Assembly: GCA_016285075.1 (NCBI GenBank)
Contig: JAEEQB010000002.1
Span: forward strand, 62,001 to 126,000
Length of the DNA: 64,000 bases
Direction: 5' to 3'
DNA from: Prevotella sp.
Lineage (GTDB): Bacteria; Bacteroidota; Bacteroidia; Bacteroidales; Bacteroidaceae
In this document: piece by piece, positions 18,005 through 26,191 of the stretch
How the letters are laid out: each line of letters begins with the position of its first letter
Position numbering within the stretch: position 1 is the stretch's first letter
The notes under the pieces: generated by a model
What the model was told of the DNA's origin: nothing
What the model saw: the letters and a program-made list of their open reading frames with translations, nothing else
The model's database searches: none
Made by a program: the position numbers and the translations under genes

Positions 18005-19474
18005 TTACTCTTCTATCGTGATATTCACGTTCTCTTTCTTGATGTTCTTGCAGTTGTCGAACGTCGCATCTTTCCGGGCACGTATGCTGATGTTTTTCAG
18101 ATTGATGCGGTCGATGGGCATTTCGGGCAACCCGTTGAACTCCATTGCCTTGCCAGCACCGTTGCAGGCAACGTTCTGAATGTTGATGTTGCGGAAGACA
18201 GGTGTACCTTCATTGACAGGCTGCTTGTCTAAATTGTTGGGCGTCTCGCCTGCCTCTAAGAGTTCGGCTACGGACTTGCCTCCATAGTACATGTTGAAGA
18301 TGATGGCAACGGTGCTGATTTCCATCATGGATATACCGTCAATGTAGATGTTTTCGACAATGCCACCGCGTCCGCGTGTAGACTTGAAGCGAAGTCCCAC
18401 TTCGGTACCGAGGAACTGGCAATTCTGCACCTTGAAGTTGCGCACGCCACCGCTCATCTCCGATCCCACGACAAAACCGCCGTGTCCGGCAAAGACGGTA
18501 CAGCCGTCGACGACTACGTTCTGGCAAGGCATGCCGCGTTTGCGTCCGTCGGCATCTTTGCCGCTTTTGATGCAGATACCGTCATCGCCTGCATCGAACT
18601 TCGAGTTGACAATGAGACAGTTGCTGCACGATTCCAGATCCAGTGCATCACCGTTCTGCGCATAGGACGGATTGCGGGCCAGGATGTTATCGATAATGAC
18701 GTTCTGACACATCAGCGGGTGAATGTTCCAGGCAGGAGAGTTCTGGAAGATGACCCCCTGTAGCAGCACATTCTTACAGTTGACAATGCTCACCATGACG
18801 GGGCGCAGGAATCGCTTGATCTCCTCCCATTCCTCATCAGTGGTGGCCTTGGGCACGTTCATGCTGGCATTTTTCTCAGCCTTGGCGTAACCTTCGGAGG
18901 GTACCCAGTAGCCTTTCTTGGTCTCTACGCCTCCCTTCTGCGCGGTGATGGTGTTCCACTGGCTGTCGGTCACCTTCGGACGCTTCAACGGTCTCCAGTA
19001 CTGGCCGTTGCCATCGATGGCTCCATAGCCTGTGATGGCCACGTTTGTTGCGTTATTGGCACTCAAGGGTGACTGGCAACGCCGTGTGTCGAGTCCCTCG
19101 AACGATGTGCTGATGATGGGGTAGAGACGCTCGTCGGCTGCAAATCGGATGATGGCACCGTGCTCCAGGTGCAGGTCAATATTTGACTTCAGCTGGATGG
19201 GGCCGGTATACCATACGCCGCGAGGCACGATGAGGTGTCCGCCGCCCATTCCATAGAGGGTCTCAATGGCTTTGGCAAAGGCTTCGGTACACAACCGGGT
19301 GCCGGTGGGGTCGGCTCCGAAATCCTGGACGTTGAGTTTGGTCTCAGGAAAAACGGGTGCCTTCACCTCTGGCATTGGGAAAGGCAGGTTCTCGGTATAC
19401 TTCTTGTAAGGGTTCTGGGCGTTGGTGCCCAGTAGGGCCATGGTGGCCACAAGGGTCAGGATGATTTTCTTCAT
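18005..19474 (-). CDS. Glycoside hydrolase family 28 (polygalacturonase-like)
   Basis: 489 residues with signal peptide (cleavage near GTNA-QNP). The right-handed beta-helix with the GH28 catalytic set is visible: NGDALD (Asp276/279), DAGDDG (Asp297-298), GHGG (His331) and RFKSTRGRGG. Acts on galacturonan or rhamnogalacturonan side chains of pectin, most likely in the periplasm. The start region NVQDFGADPTGT and GGGHLIVPRGVW are typical. No pectin-utilisation genes are next to it, so it may be part of a scattered regulon. Confidence 0.9.
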   Translation of the reverse strand: MKKIILTLVATMALLGTNAQNPYKKYTENLPFPMPEVKAPVFPETKLNVQDFGADPTGTRLCTEAFAKAIETLYGMGGGHLIVPRGVWYTGPIQLKSNIDLHLEHGAIIRFAADERLYPIISTSFEGLDTRRCQSPLSANNATNVAITGYGAIDGNGQYWRPLKRPKVTDSQWNTITAQKGGVETKKGYWVPSEGYAKAEKNASMNVPKATTDEEWEEIKRFLRPVMVSIVNCKNVLLQGVIFQNSPAWNIHPLMCQNVIIDNILARNPSYAQNGDALDLESCSNCLIVNSKFDAGDDGICIKSGKDADGRKRGMPCQNVVVDGCTVFAGHGGFVVGSEMSGGVRNFKVQNCQFLGTEVGLRFKSTRGRGGIVENIYIDGISMMEISTVAIIFNMYYGGKSVAELLEAGETPNNLDKQPVNEGTPVFRNINIQNVACNGAGKAMEFNGLPEMPIDRINLKNISIRARKDATFDNCKNIKKENVNITIEE

Positions 19475-19508
19475 TTGTTCAGTAGTTTTGATTCGTAGTT
19501 GTTTTTGC

Positions 19509-19768
19509 TATTTCTTAACTCAAGTTTCCCACCTTTAGAATAATCAAGAATTAGAGAATTAGAGAATTTCTCCTTTAGCAGTTTAGTAGAATTATAGGGA
19601 ATTTGAGAAGAAATGGCAAGCCATTTCCGTTTCAGTCCGCAGAGTTCCAGTCGCTTGCGGCGGGTAATTCCAAACAATTCTTTTTTTACAATAATAGTTC
19701 TCAAATTCTCAAATTCTTGATAAATAATTACTTAAGTTCATTATTGGGTGGGAAACTTTATTTCTTAA
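19509..19768. mobile_element. MITE-like element with terminal inverted repeats and flanking direct repeat
   Basis: A 237-base segment (19522-19758) is bounded by perfect 12-base inverted repeats (AAGTTTCCCACC and GGTGGGAAACTT). Inside these, 19543-19566 and 19698-19721 are inverted near-copies (22 of 24). The segment is flanked by the direct repeat TATTTCTTAA (19509-19518 and 19759-19768), with a 3-base offset on the left. The right copy contains the folK stop codon. It has no convincing gene; a 77-codon frame on the minus strand is probably chance. It looks like a small non-autonomous transposon inserted at the end of folK. Confidence 0.55.
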
Positions 19769-20247
19769 TTGTCTTTGATTTCTCTGAGTGGAATCATCAC
19801 GAAGTCGCGTTCTTGCATCAGCGGATGAGGAATCTTCAGATTGGGCTCGTCTACCTGGAGGTCGTCGTAGAGCAGTATGTCGATGTCTATGGGGCGGTCG
19901 CTGTAGTGTGGGAAGCAGGGTGTGGCGCTCGACTCGCGGCTGCTTGTTGCCACAGGAGCGCAAGCATGTGGAAAGCGGCGTGTGGCGTGTTTCCTCCTTT
20001 TCCCTAATTCCTGCTCTATTGCCTGTGTCTTTTCCAACACCTGTTGGGGGGTGAGCTTGGTGGTACAGAGAATGACACAGTTGAGGAATCTGTTTTCCGA
20101 CTGAAAGCCCCAGGGTTCGGTTTCTATGAGAGAAGACTGGCGGAGTACAGTTCCCACACGTTTCCCGATCAGCTCGACAGCCTTTCGGATATGGTTTTCG
20201 CGGTCGCCGAGGTTACTCCCCAGTCCCAGGTACACCTGATGAAGCAT
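19765..20247 (-). CDS. folK: HPPK, 2-amino-4-hydroxy-6-hydroxymethyldihydropteridine diphosphokinase
   Basis: 160 residues from the ATG at 20247; a TTG two codons upstream is less likely. It transfers pyrophosphate from ATP to the pterin in folate synthesis. YLGLGSNLGDR, NRFLNCV and SDRPIDIDIL (metal ligands Asp121, Asp123) are the family marks. Residues about 88-114 form an insertion not expected in HPPK, rich in Arg/Ser/Cys and placed just before the catalytic SDRPIDIDIL. Last gene of the ftsX operon; its stop lies in the flank of the MITE-like element. Confidence 0.92.
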   Translation of the reverse strand: MLHQVYLGLGSNLGDRENHIRKAVELIGKRVGTVLRQSSLIETEPWGFQSENRFLNCVILCTTKLTPQQVLEKTQAIEQELGKRRKHATRRFPHACAPVATSSRESSATPCFPHYSDRPIDIDILLYDDLQVDEPNLKIPHPLMQERDFVMIPLREIKDN

Positions 20248-20249
20248 GC

Positions 20250-21392
20250 TCAATCGTCCAACACCAGCAGAGCGTCACCGTAGCAGCCGAACTTGTAGCC
20301 GTTGTTAAGGGCGAGGTTATAGGCCTGCATGATGAGGTCATAGCCACCGAAGGCAGCAGTAGCCATCAGCATGGTCGACTCTGGATGGTAGAAGTTGCAC
20401 ACCATGGCATTGGCCAGTCCGAATTCGTAAGGCGGGAAGATGAACTTGTTGGTCCATCCGTCGTATTCTTTCAGCATACCGTCTGTACCCACTGCCGATT
20501 CTGCGGCGCGCATGGTGCTGGCACCGACGATGCAGATGGCATGTCCCTCGAGCTTGGCCTTGTTCACTGTCTCGCAGGCTTCAGGTGTTACGATTACCTG
20601 CTCCGAGTTCATCTTGTGCTTGGTCAGGTCTTCCACCTCGATGGTGTCGAAGGCGCCCAGGCTGCAGTGAATGGTGACGAATGCCTTTTCAATGCCGCGT
20701 ATCTCCATGATCTTCAACAGTTCGCGGCTGAAGTGCAGGCCCGTGGACGGAGCAGTGACAGCTCCTTCGTTACGGGCGTAGATGGTCTGGAATTGCTCCA
20801 TGTCGTCAGCAGTAGCCTCTCTGCGGTCTACGATGTAGCGGGGCAGGGGAGCTTCGCCCAGTCCGTAGAGCTCAGCCTTGAACTCGTCGTGTGGACAGTC
20901 GTAGAGGAACCGAAGCGTGCGTCCTCGGCTGGTGGTGTTGTCTATCACCTCTGCTACCATGGGTCCTTCATCGTTGAAGAACAACTTGTTGCCAATCCTG
21001 ATTTTGCGTGCAGGCTCTACCAGCACGTCCCACAGGCGCAGCTCAGGGTTCAGTTCGCGCAGAAGGAACACTTCAATCTTGGCATCAGTCTTCTCCTTGG
21101 TCCCGTACAGACGGGCAGGAAACACCTTCGTGTCGTTGAATACGAACACGTCACCCTCGTTGAAATAGTCCACGATGCTGCGGAAGGTGATAAACTCATC
21201 GGTATCGTTGCCATCGGCATCCTTCTTGTACATGTCGATGGTCTGGCGCTTGCGGTGGACTACCATCAGGCGGCATTGGTCGCGATAGTAGATCTTGTCC
21301 ACCGTCCCGTCTTCGTTCTCAAACGCACGGTGTGGCGGTTCCAGGGCAATGGCCTCGTCGGGCAGTCTGAATTTGAATTGTGATAGTTTCAT
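20250..21392 (-). CDS. queA: S-adenosylmethionine:tRNA ribosyltransferase-isomerase
   Basis: 380 residues from the ATG at 21392 (MKLSQFKFRLPDEAIA); the frame is open upstream but that part overlaps truB. QueA moves the ribosyl group of SAM onto 7-aminomethyl-7-deazaguanine in tRNA to form epoxyqueuosine. PTGLHF-like APSTGLHFS, VFNDTKVFPARL and FIFPPYEF are typical. Cytoplasmic. Two bases separate its stop from the folK start. Confidence 0.95.
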   Translation of the reverse strand: MKLSQFKFRLPDEAIALEPPHRAFENEDGTVDKIYYRDQCRLMVVHRKRQTIDMYKKDADGNDTDEFITFRSIVDYFNEGDVFVFNDTKVFPARLYGTKEKTDAKIEVFLLRELNPELRLWDVLVEPARKIRIGNKLFFNDEGPMVAEVIDNTTSRGRTLRFLYDCPHDEFKAELYGLGEAPLPRYIVDRREATADDMEQFQTIYARNEGAVTAPSTGLHFSRELLKIMEIRGIEKAFVTIHCSLGAFDTIEVEDLTKHKMNSEQVIVTPEACETVNKAKLEGHAICIVGASTMRAAESAVGTDGMLKEYDGWTNKFIFPPYEFGLANAMVCNFYHPESTMLMATAAFGGYDLIMQAYNLALNNGYKFGCYGDALLVLDD

Positions 21393-21412
21393 CTGTGTAT
21401 GTTTCTTAACTC

Positions 21413-22120
21413 TTAATTGTCTCCTTCTTTCATCACTTTTTCCAGCCATTCCGGGAAGGAATCGAATGTCTGGCAGTCCTCTATGCGGACGTCTCCCAGC
21501 CGTGTGCGGCACAGGGTTGTCAGGTAGGCTCCGCTTCCGAGTGCTTCTCCGATGTCGCGTGCCAACGAGCGGATATAGGTGCCTTTCCCACAGACCACGC
21601 GGATGCTCATCTGCATCTGTACAGGATCAAAGCTGGTCAGCTCTATCTTGTCGATGTGTATCGGCTTGGCCTTCAGTTCCATGTCACTGCCCTTGCGGGC
21701 CAGTTCGTAGGCACGCTTACCATCTACCATGACAGCGGAGTAGAGTGGTGGTGCCTGCATGATGTCGCCCTCAAACAGGCGTAACGTCTTTTCTATCAGC
21801 TCGCGGGTGATGTGAGCGGTGGGATAGGTACAGTCCACCTCATGCTCGCGGTCGTAGCTTGGTGTGGTGGCTCCCAACTGCAGGGTCGCCGTATATTCCT
21901 TGTCGTGCAGCTGCAGCTGCTCTATCTGTTTCGTTGCCTTGCCGGTGCAGAGTATCAGTACTCCAGTGGCCAGTGGGTCGAGCGTTCCTGCATGCCCCAT
22001 CTTCACCCGTTTCACGTGCATCTTCTTCGACACCAGGAACCTGATGTGAGCCAAAGCACCGAACGACGTCATCCCGTAGGGCTTGTTGATGTATATGAAC
22101 GCTCCTTCGTTGAAATCCAT
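21413..22120 (-). CDS. truB: tRNA pseudouridine-55 synthase
   Basis: 235 residues. It makes pseudouridine 55 in the T loop of tRNA. Catalytic Asp48 lies in GHAGTLDPLATGVL; NKPYGMTSF, YSAVMVDGKRAYELAR and GTYIRSLARDIG are all family motifs. No PUA domain, as in other Bacteroidetes versions. The start ATG directly follows the uppP TAG, which points to coupled translation. Confidence 0.96.
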   Translation of the reverse strand: MDFNEGAFIYINKPYGMTSFGALAHIRFLVSKKMHVKRVKMGHAGTLDPLATGVLILCTGKATKQIEQLQLHDKEYTATLQLGATTPSYDREHEVDCTYPTAHITRELIEKTLRLFEGDIMQAPPLYSAVMVDGKRAYELARKGSDMELKAKPIHIDKIELTSFDPVQMQMSIRVVCGKGTYIRSLARDIGEALGSGAYLTTLCRTRLGDVRIEDCQTFDSFPEWLEKVMKEGDN

Positions 22121-22978
22121 CTAGTCGACCATTGCAAGTGAGTGTCCTGTCAGTAGCAGCACCAGGATGACAGTGCCCACGATGATACGATAGACACCGA
22201 AGGCCTTGAAACCGTATTTTGTGAGGAAGGCCACGAACCATTTCATGGCCAGCAGCGCCACGATGAAGGCAACGGCGCATCCCAGCAGCAGCATCGTGAT
22301 GTTGTGGCTGGTGGCCCATACGGTGTCTTCCTTCAGCAGGTCGAGCAGGTCGAGCAGTGTGGCTCCGGCCATGGTGGGCACAGCCAGGAAAAACGAGAAC
22401 TCTGCTGCACGCTTGCGTGTCAGTCCCTGTGTCATTCCGCCAACGATGGTGGCCATGGAGCGCGACACGCCGGGAATGACGGAGATACACTGGTAGAGAC
22501 CAATGTTGAAGGCGCGTTTCTCGTTGACCTTAACATCATCGCTGCCTTTGCTGAACAGCTTGTCGCAGAACAGCATGAACACACCGCCCACCACCAGCAT
22601 GATGGCTACTACGAGCACGCTGTCCAGCAGCCAGTCCAACAGTCCCGACTTCTTGGCCAGCAGTCCTATGATTACTGCTGGCAGCACACCAACGATGAGC
22701 AGCCAGTAGAAGTAGTACTTGTGCTTCAGCTTCTGCCATGCAGAACTACCCTCGGGGGCAGGAGTGTTGTCGAAGTGGAAGAACCGTTTCCAATAGAGGC
22801 ATACCACCGACAGGATGGCGCCGAACTGTATGATGAACGTGAAGGCATGTACGAACGGGTCTCCCTGTTCGATGCCCAACAGGTTCTGCGTAATGATCAT
22901 GTGGCCTGTCGAGGACACAGGCAGAAACTCCGTCAGCCCTTCAACGATGGCAATGACAACGGTCTCTATCCAAGTCAT
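22121..22978 (-). CDS. uppP: Undecaprenyl-diphosphatase
   Basis: 285 residues, about eight membrane segments. It recycles undecaprenyl diphosphate to the monophosphate used in cell-wall synthesis. Both family motifs are visible: EGLTEFLPVSSTGH near the N-terminus and PGVSRSMATIVGG in the middle. Inner membrane. It overlaps the DUF3098 gene by 4 bases (ATGA), so the two are translationally coupled. Confidence 0.96.
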   Translation of the reverse strand: MTWIETVVIAIVEGLTEFLPVSSTGHMIITQNLLGIEQGDPFVHAFTFIIQFGAILSVVCLYWKRFFHFDNTPAPEGSSAWQKLKHKYYFYWLLIVGVLPAVIIGLLAKKSGLLDWLLDSVLVVAIMLVVGGVFMLFCDKLFSKGSDDVKVNEKRAFNIGLYQCISVIPGVSRSMATIVGGMTQGLTRKRAAEFSFFLAVPTMAGATLLDLLDLLKEDTVWATSHNITMLLLGCAVAFIVALLAMKWFVAFLTKYGFKAFGVYRIIVGTVILVLLLTGHSLAMVD

Positions 22979-23223
22979 TCTGCTTCCTCCTTCTGTTCTT
23001 CGTCCTTACTTTTGTGTACCACAGCGTAAATCATCGACACGAACCCAATGAGGCAAACTACAGGAGCTACCTTTATGCGCATGGGGCTGAAAATGTCGGG
23101 GTTGTAGGCTTCTGCTGTAGAGCCGTCACCGCCCATCAGTATAAACCCTATGATTACCACCGCCATGCCGATGGCCAGCAGGATAAAGTTCATTCGTCCG
23201 AATGCAAAGTCTCTTTTATTCAT
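22975..23223 (-). CDS. DUF3098 family membrane protein
   Basis: 82 residues with two membrane helices (NFILLAIGMAVVIIGFILMGG and VVCLIGFVSMIYAVVH) and a charged tail. The pattern FAFGRMNF near the start and FSPMRIKVAP between helices fit DUF3098. In Bacteroidetes it commonly lies between ftsX and uppP, as here. Function unknown; the context suggests cell-envelope growth or division. Confidence 0.88.
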   Translation of the reverse strand: MNKRDFAFGRMNFILLAIGMAVVIIGFILMGGDGSTAEAYNPDIFSPMRIKVAPVVCLIGFVSMIYAVVHKSKDEEQKEEAE

Positions 23224-23256
23224 TGATTCCTTATTACTATTACTTCTTTACTTATC

Positions 23257-24135
23257 TTATATCTTATAAAGTTCTCCAGCAGTCATCTTCAAGAAACGGT
23301 TTACGGAGATATAGGAACACAAGGCTGTTATCAGTATGCCGAACAGGAAGACGGCTACAACTGTCACAGCCATTTCCCTCCATGTGATCAGCGTGAGCAG
23401 CCCGGGCTCATAGTTATTGGCTGCATACACCATACCTGCCAGGATGATACAGGCCAGGAAGGCGGCAATCAGTCCGATGCCGATGAAGCGCCAGATAAAG
23501 GGTCGTCTGATAAAGCCCCACGATGCGCCCACCAGTTTCATGGTGTGTATGGAGAAGCGTCGGGAGTAGACGCTGAGTCTTACCGTATTGTTGATGAGCG
23601 AGAACGATATGAATGTCATCAGTATGGCAAGCACCAGCAGCATCAGATTAAACTTGTTCAGGTTCCGGTTCACATCATCCATCAGGTTCTCCTGATAGGC
23701 CACATCAGTCACCCAGACGTTCCGTTTCAGTTCCTTGCCTATCCAGTGGAGCGAGTCACGGTTGGCGTAGTCTGCATTCAGGTGCAGCTCCAGCGTAGGC
23801 ACAAACGGGTTCTCCTCAAGGAATTCTGTCGGGTCGGTCCCCATCATCTCCGTCTGCTCCTTCAGGGCCTGTTCCTTACTGATGTACTCCACACTCTTGG
23901 CGTAGGGACGATTGCTCAATATGCTACCTAGCCGCTGGGCTTCGTCCACATGGATAGTGTCAGTGAGCATAGCTGTCACAGTCAGGTTCTCCTTCACCCA
24001 GTGCGACAGCCCTCGAGCCGTCAGCATTGACAGCACCATCAAACCCAACAGCACCAGTACCATTGTCGTACTGATGCATAGCGTCAACCCCTGCATACCC
24101 TGTCGGCGGCCGGTTGTTTTGCGTCGTTTCTTCAT
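23257..24135 (-). CDS. ftsX: Cell division protein FtsX
   Basis: 292 residues: cytoplasmic N-terminus, one helix (TMVLVLLGLMVLSML), a periplasmic domain with the SKEQALKEQTEMMG motif, then three helices. FtsX partners with FtsE to control cell-wall hydrolases at the septum. ftsE is not adjacent, as is usual in this phylum. First gene of the operon ending at folK; a -7 box and a perfect 16-base palindrome lie just before the start. Confidence 0.93.
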   Translation of the reverse strand: MKKRRKTTGRRQGMQGLTLCISTTMVLVLLGLMVLSMLTARGLSHWVKENLTVTAMLTDTIHVDEAQRLGSILSNRPYAKSVEYISKEQALKEQTEMMGTDPTEFLEENPFVPTLELHLNADYANRDSLHWIGKELKRNVWVTDVAYQENLMDDVNRNLNKFNLMLLVLAILMTFISFSLINNTVRLSVYSRRFSIHTMKLVGASWGFIRRPFIWRFIGIGLIAAFLACIILAGMVYAANNYEPGLLTLITWREMAVTVVAVFLFGILITALCSYISVNRFLKMTAGELYKI

Positions 24136-24136
24136 G

Positions 24137-24152
24137 TTTTACGTACGTAAAA
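24137..24152. promoter_or_regulatory. Perfect palindrome TTTTACGTACGTAAAA just before ftsX
   Basis: A 16-base perfect palindrome occupies the bases just upstream of the ftsX ATG, between it and the -7 box at 24167-24174. It could be an operator or an RNA hairpin at the ribosome entry site. No matching second copy was seen in the window. Confidence 0.4.
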
Positions 24153-24166
24153 TTGAATTCTGGCTG

Positions 24167-24174
24167 CAAAGGTA
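24167..24174 (-). promoter_or_regulatory. Probable promoter (-7 box) of the ftsX-folK operon
   Basis: Minus strand reads TACCTTTG (TAnnTTTG), about 32 bases before the ftsX ATG. A T-rich stretch lies upstream but no exact -33 TTTG. Confidence 0.6.
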
Positions 24175-24218
24175 ATAAAAAAAATGAAAAGTGAAGAGCG
24201 AATACTGAAAAATTTCGA

Positions 24219-24263
24219 TATCTCGCTCACTTATTCGTACCTCTGAGCTTCGCTCGAAGGTAC
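24219..24263. repeat. Decayed promoter-like copy plus inverted repeat
   Basis: Bases 24219-24245 match 24374-24400 at 24 of 27 positions, but the -7 box is broken (TACCTCTG). The copy runs into an inverted repeat, GTACCTCTGAGC (24237-24248) against GCTCGAAGGTAC (24252-24263), 10 of 12 pairs around ttc. It looks like a duplicated promoter segment that has lost function. Confidence 0.45.
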
Positions 24264-24369
24264 TTTCGGTGGCTACCGTCTACCTCAAACGCGACTCGGC
24301 CATTCAAGCTGGCTTGATGGCCCTCGCTGCTTTTTCGGTTCGGAAATGAAAAGAAAAATCTTTTTTTCT

Positions 24370-24400
24370 TTTGTATTTCGCTCGCTTATTCGTACCTTTG
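24370..24400 (+). promoter_or_regulatory. Full Bacteroidetes promoter of the radical SAM gene
   Basis: -33 TTTG (24370-24373), a 19-base spacer and -7 TACCTTTG (24393-24400): both elements and the spacing match the consensus exactly. The gene's ATG is at 24409, so the transcript leader should be only a few bases, or absent. Confidence 0.8.
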
Positions 24401-24408
24401 TGGCCATT

Positions 24409-25185
24409 ATGAGTACGATTATTTATCCTTCGCCCATTTTCGGTCCAGTCCACAGCCGTCGACTGGGGCTTTCGTTGGGTATCAACCTTCTGCCAGCCGA
24501 TGGCAAGGTCTGTTCGTTCGATTGTATATATTGTGAGTGTGGTTTCAATGAGGACCATCGCCCTTCACTGCCCATGCCAACGCGTGAAGAAGTGGCTTTG
24601 GCCTTGGAGAAGAAACTGCAGCAGATGGAGGCTGAAGGTCAGGTTCCCGATGTGCTCACCTTTGCCGGAAACGGCGAGCCTACATGCCATCCCCACTTTG
24701 CCGAGATCATCGGCGACACCATCCTTCTTCGTAACCGCTACTGTCCTCAGGCCAAGGTGTCGGTGCTGAGCAACAGCACGATGATTCACCGTCCTCAGGT
24801 TCACGATGCCCTGATGCTGGTGGATAACAACATCCTGAAGCTCGATACAGTAGACCCTATATATATAAATAAGGTAGACCATCCTGCCGGTACTTACGAT
24901 GTGCAGGTGGTGATAGACCGCATGAAAGCATTCCACGGCCATGTCATCATCCAGACTATGTTCATGCGGGGTGAGTGCATGGGCGAGTCTGTCGACAATA
25001 CTGGCGAGGAGTACGTTGCCCCTTGGCTCGACGCTGTCCGCGCGATTGCCCCGCAACAGGTTATGGTCTATACCATTGACCGCGAGACCCCTGCCCACGG
25101 ACTGCTCAAGGCTACACACGAACAGCTGGACTCCATCCGTGACCGTGTCCTTGCCCTCGGCATTCCCTGCACAGCCTCCTACTGA
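24409..25185 (+). CDS. Radical SAM protein
   Basis: 258 residues from the ATG at 24409. An earlier ATG in the same frame would lie inside the promoter and is rejected. The cluster motif CSFDCIYC (Cys35, 39, 42) binds the radical SAM 4Fe-4S cluster, and FAGNGEPTCHP gives the SAM-binding GGE-like motif. The start IYPSPIFGPVHSRRLGLSLG is typical of a conserved radical SAM family of unknown substrate. No SPASM or other added domain. Cytoplasmic. Confidence 0.88.
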   Translation: MSTIIYPSPIFGPVHSRRLGLSLGINLLPADGKVCSFDCIYCECGFNEDHRPSLPMPTREEVALALEKKLQQMEAEGQVPDVLTFAGNGEPTCHPHFAEIIGDTILLRNRYCPQAKVSVLSNSTMIHRPQVHDALMLVDNNILKLDTVDPIYINKVDHPAGTYDVQVVIDRMKAFHGHVIIQTMFMRGECMGESVDNTGEEYVAPWLDAVRAIAPQQVMVYTIDRETPAHGLLKATHEQLDSIRDRVLALGIPCTASY

Positions 25186-25309
25186 GCAAACGGCTGGGTC
25201 CTGACAAGTACCTCTTGTGGTGGGGCTTTCAAGTTAGGACTCTTTTCGTAATGAGCTCCTTTTTTTTCGTTATGGTGAACATTTTTACAATAAGATAGGA
25301 GATATTGTT

Positions 25310-25317
25310 TACCTTTG
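25310..25317 (+). promoter_or_regulatory. Probable promoter (-7 box) of the aquaglyceroporin gene
   Basis: TACCTTTG lies 33 bases before the ATG at 25351. No -33 match is seen. The preceding spacer (25186-25309) shows nothing else. Confidence 0.55.
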
Positions 25318-25350
25318 CATAGTTCACTGTTCATAATCGTAAAAAGAAGG

Positions 25351-26160
25351 ATGAAGGACTTTATCGGTGAAATGCTTGGAACTTTTGTTCTAACGCTTTT
25401 TGGCTGCTGCAGCGTAGCGGTCGCAGTGCTTTTTGGTGAGTATAACAGTATCTTCCAGATAGGATTGGTATGGGGATTGGGTGTAACGCTCGCCATTTTC
25501 TTAACGCGAAATATTTGCTGTGCCCATCTGAACCCAGCAGTCTCTGTGGCCATGGTGCTGGCAGGTCGTATGGGCGTCCGGCGGCTGCCTGTCTATCTGG
25601 TGGCGCAATTGGCTGGTGCCATGTTGGCTGGTTGGGTGTTGTTCGGATTGTTTTCAGCATCTATCGAGCATTATGAGTCAGTGCATGGTATCGTGAGGGG
25701 AACGGCTGCATCGGTTGATACAGCCCGAATGTTTGGCGAGTTCTATCCTAATCCCGGTGATGGCGCTGTCTCTGTGGTCTCGTTGCCTTTGGCCATGTGT
25801 GCTGAGGGTTTCGGTACGTTCCTATTGGCGCTGTTCATCTTTGCACTGACCGAAGGTTGCAACGTGGGGCGTCCTTCTTCCGACCTGCAGCCCGTGTTCA
25901 TCGGACTGACGGTGAGCAGCATCATCTTCTTCATTGCTCCGCTGACGCAGGCGGGCCTTAACCCGGCGCGTGACCTGGGACCACGTGTCGTCGCTTATCT
26001 GGGAGGCTGGGGCGATGCTGCCTTGCCCGATGCGGTGGGTGGCTGGTTTTGGGTGTATGTGCTGGCACCCATCATCGGCTCGAGCCTTGCAGCCCTGTTC
26101 TTCAAGTATGTGTTAGAACCCATCAATGTGAAGAAGAACCGTTCTTGCGGTTGCTGCTAA
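25351..26160 (+). CDS. MIP family channel, aquaglyceroporin type
   Basis: 269 residues from the ATG at 25351, preceded by aagaagg, which can serve as a ribosome site; the frame is open 12 codons further up. Six membrane helices and both pore motifs: HLNPAVS (NPA at 61-63) and GLNPARD (204-206). The Asp after the second NPAR is the usual mark of glycerol facilitators rather than pure water channels. Inner membrane. The tail ends in a Cys-rich CGCC. No glycerol kinase is nearby; a COG0523 GTPase follows 31 bases later. Confidence 0.9.
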   Translation: MKDFIGEMLGTFVLTLFGCCSVAVAVLFGEYNSIFQIGLVWGLGVTLAIFLTRNICCAHLNPAVSVAMVLAGRMGVRRLPVYLVAQLAGAMLAGWVLFGLFSASIEHYESVHGIVRGTAASVDTARMFGEFYPNPGDGAVSVVSLPLAMCAEGFGTFLLALFIFALTEGCNVGRPSSDLQPVFIGLTVSSIIFFIAPLTQAGLNPARDLGPRVVAYLGGWGDAALPDAVGGWFWVYVLAPIIGSSLAALFFKYVLEPINVKKNRSCGCC

Positions 26161-26191
26161 ACTTGACGTTTTTATCAAAAATACAACAAAA

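Noticed and set aside
19471..19704. Minus-strand frame of 77 codons between GH28 and folK
   Set aside because: It lies within the MITE-like element and its composition is that of AT-rich repeats.
20385..21383. Plus-strand open frame of 332 codons opposite queA
   Set aside because: queA is well supported on the minus strand by motifs and operon order.
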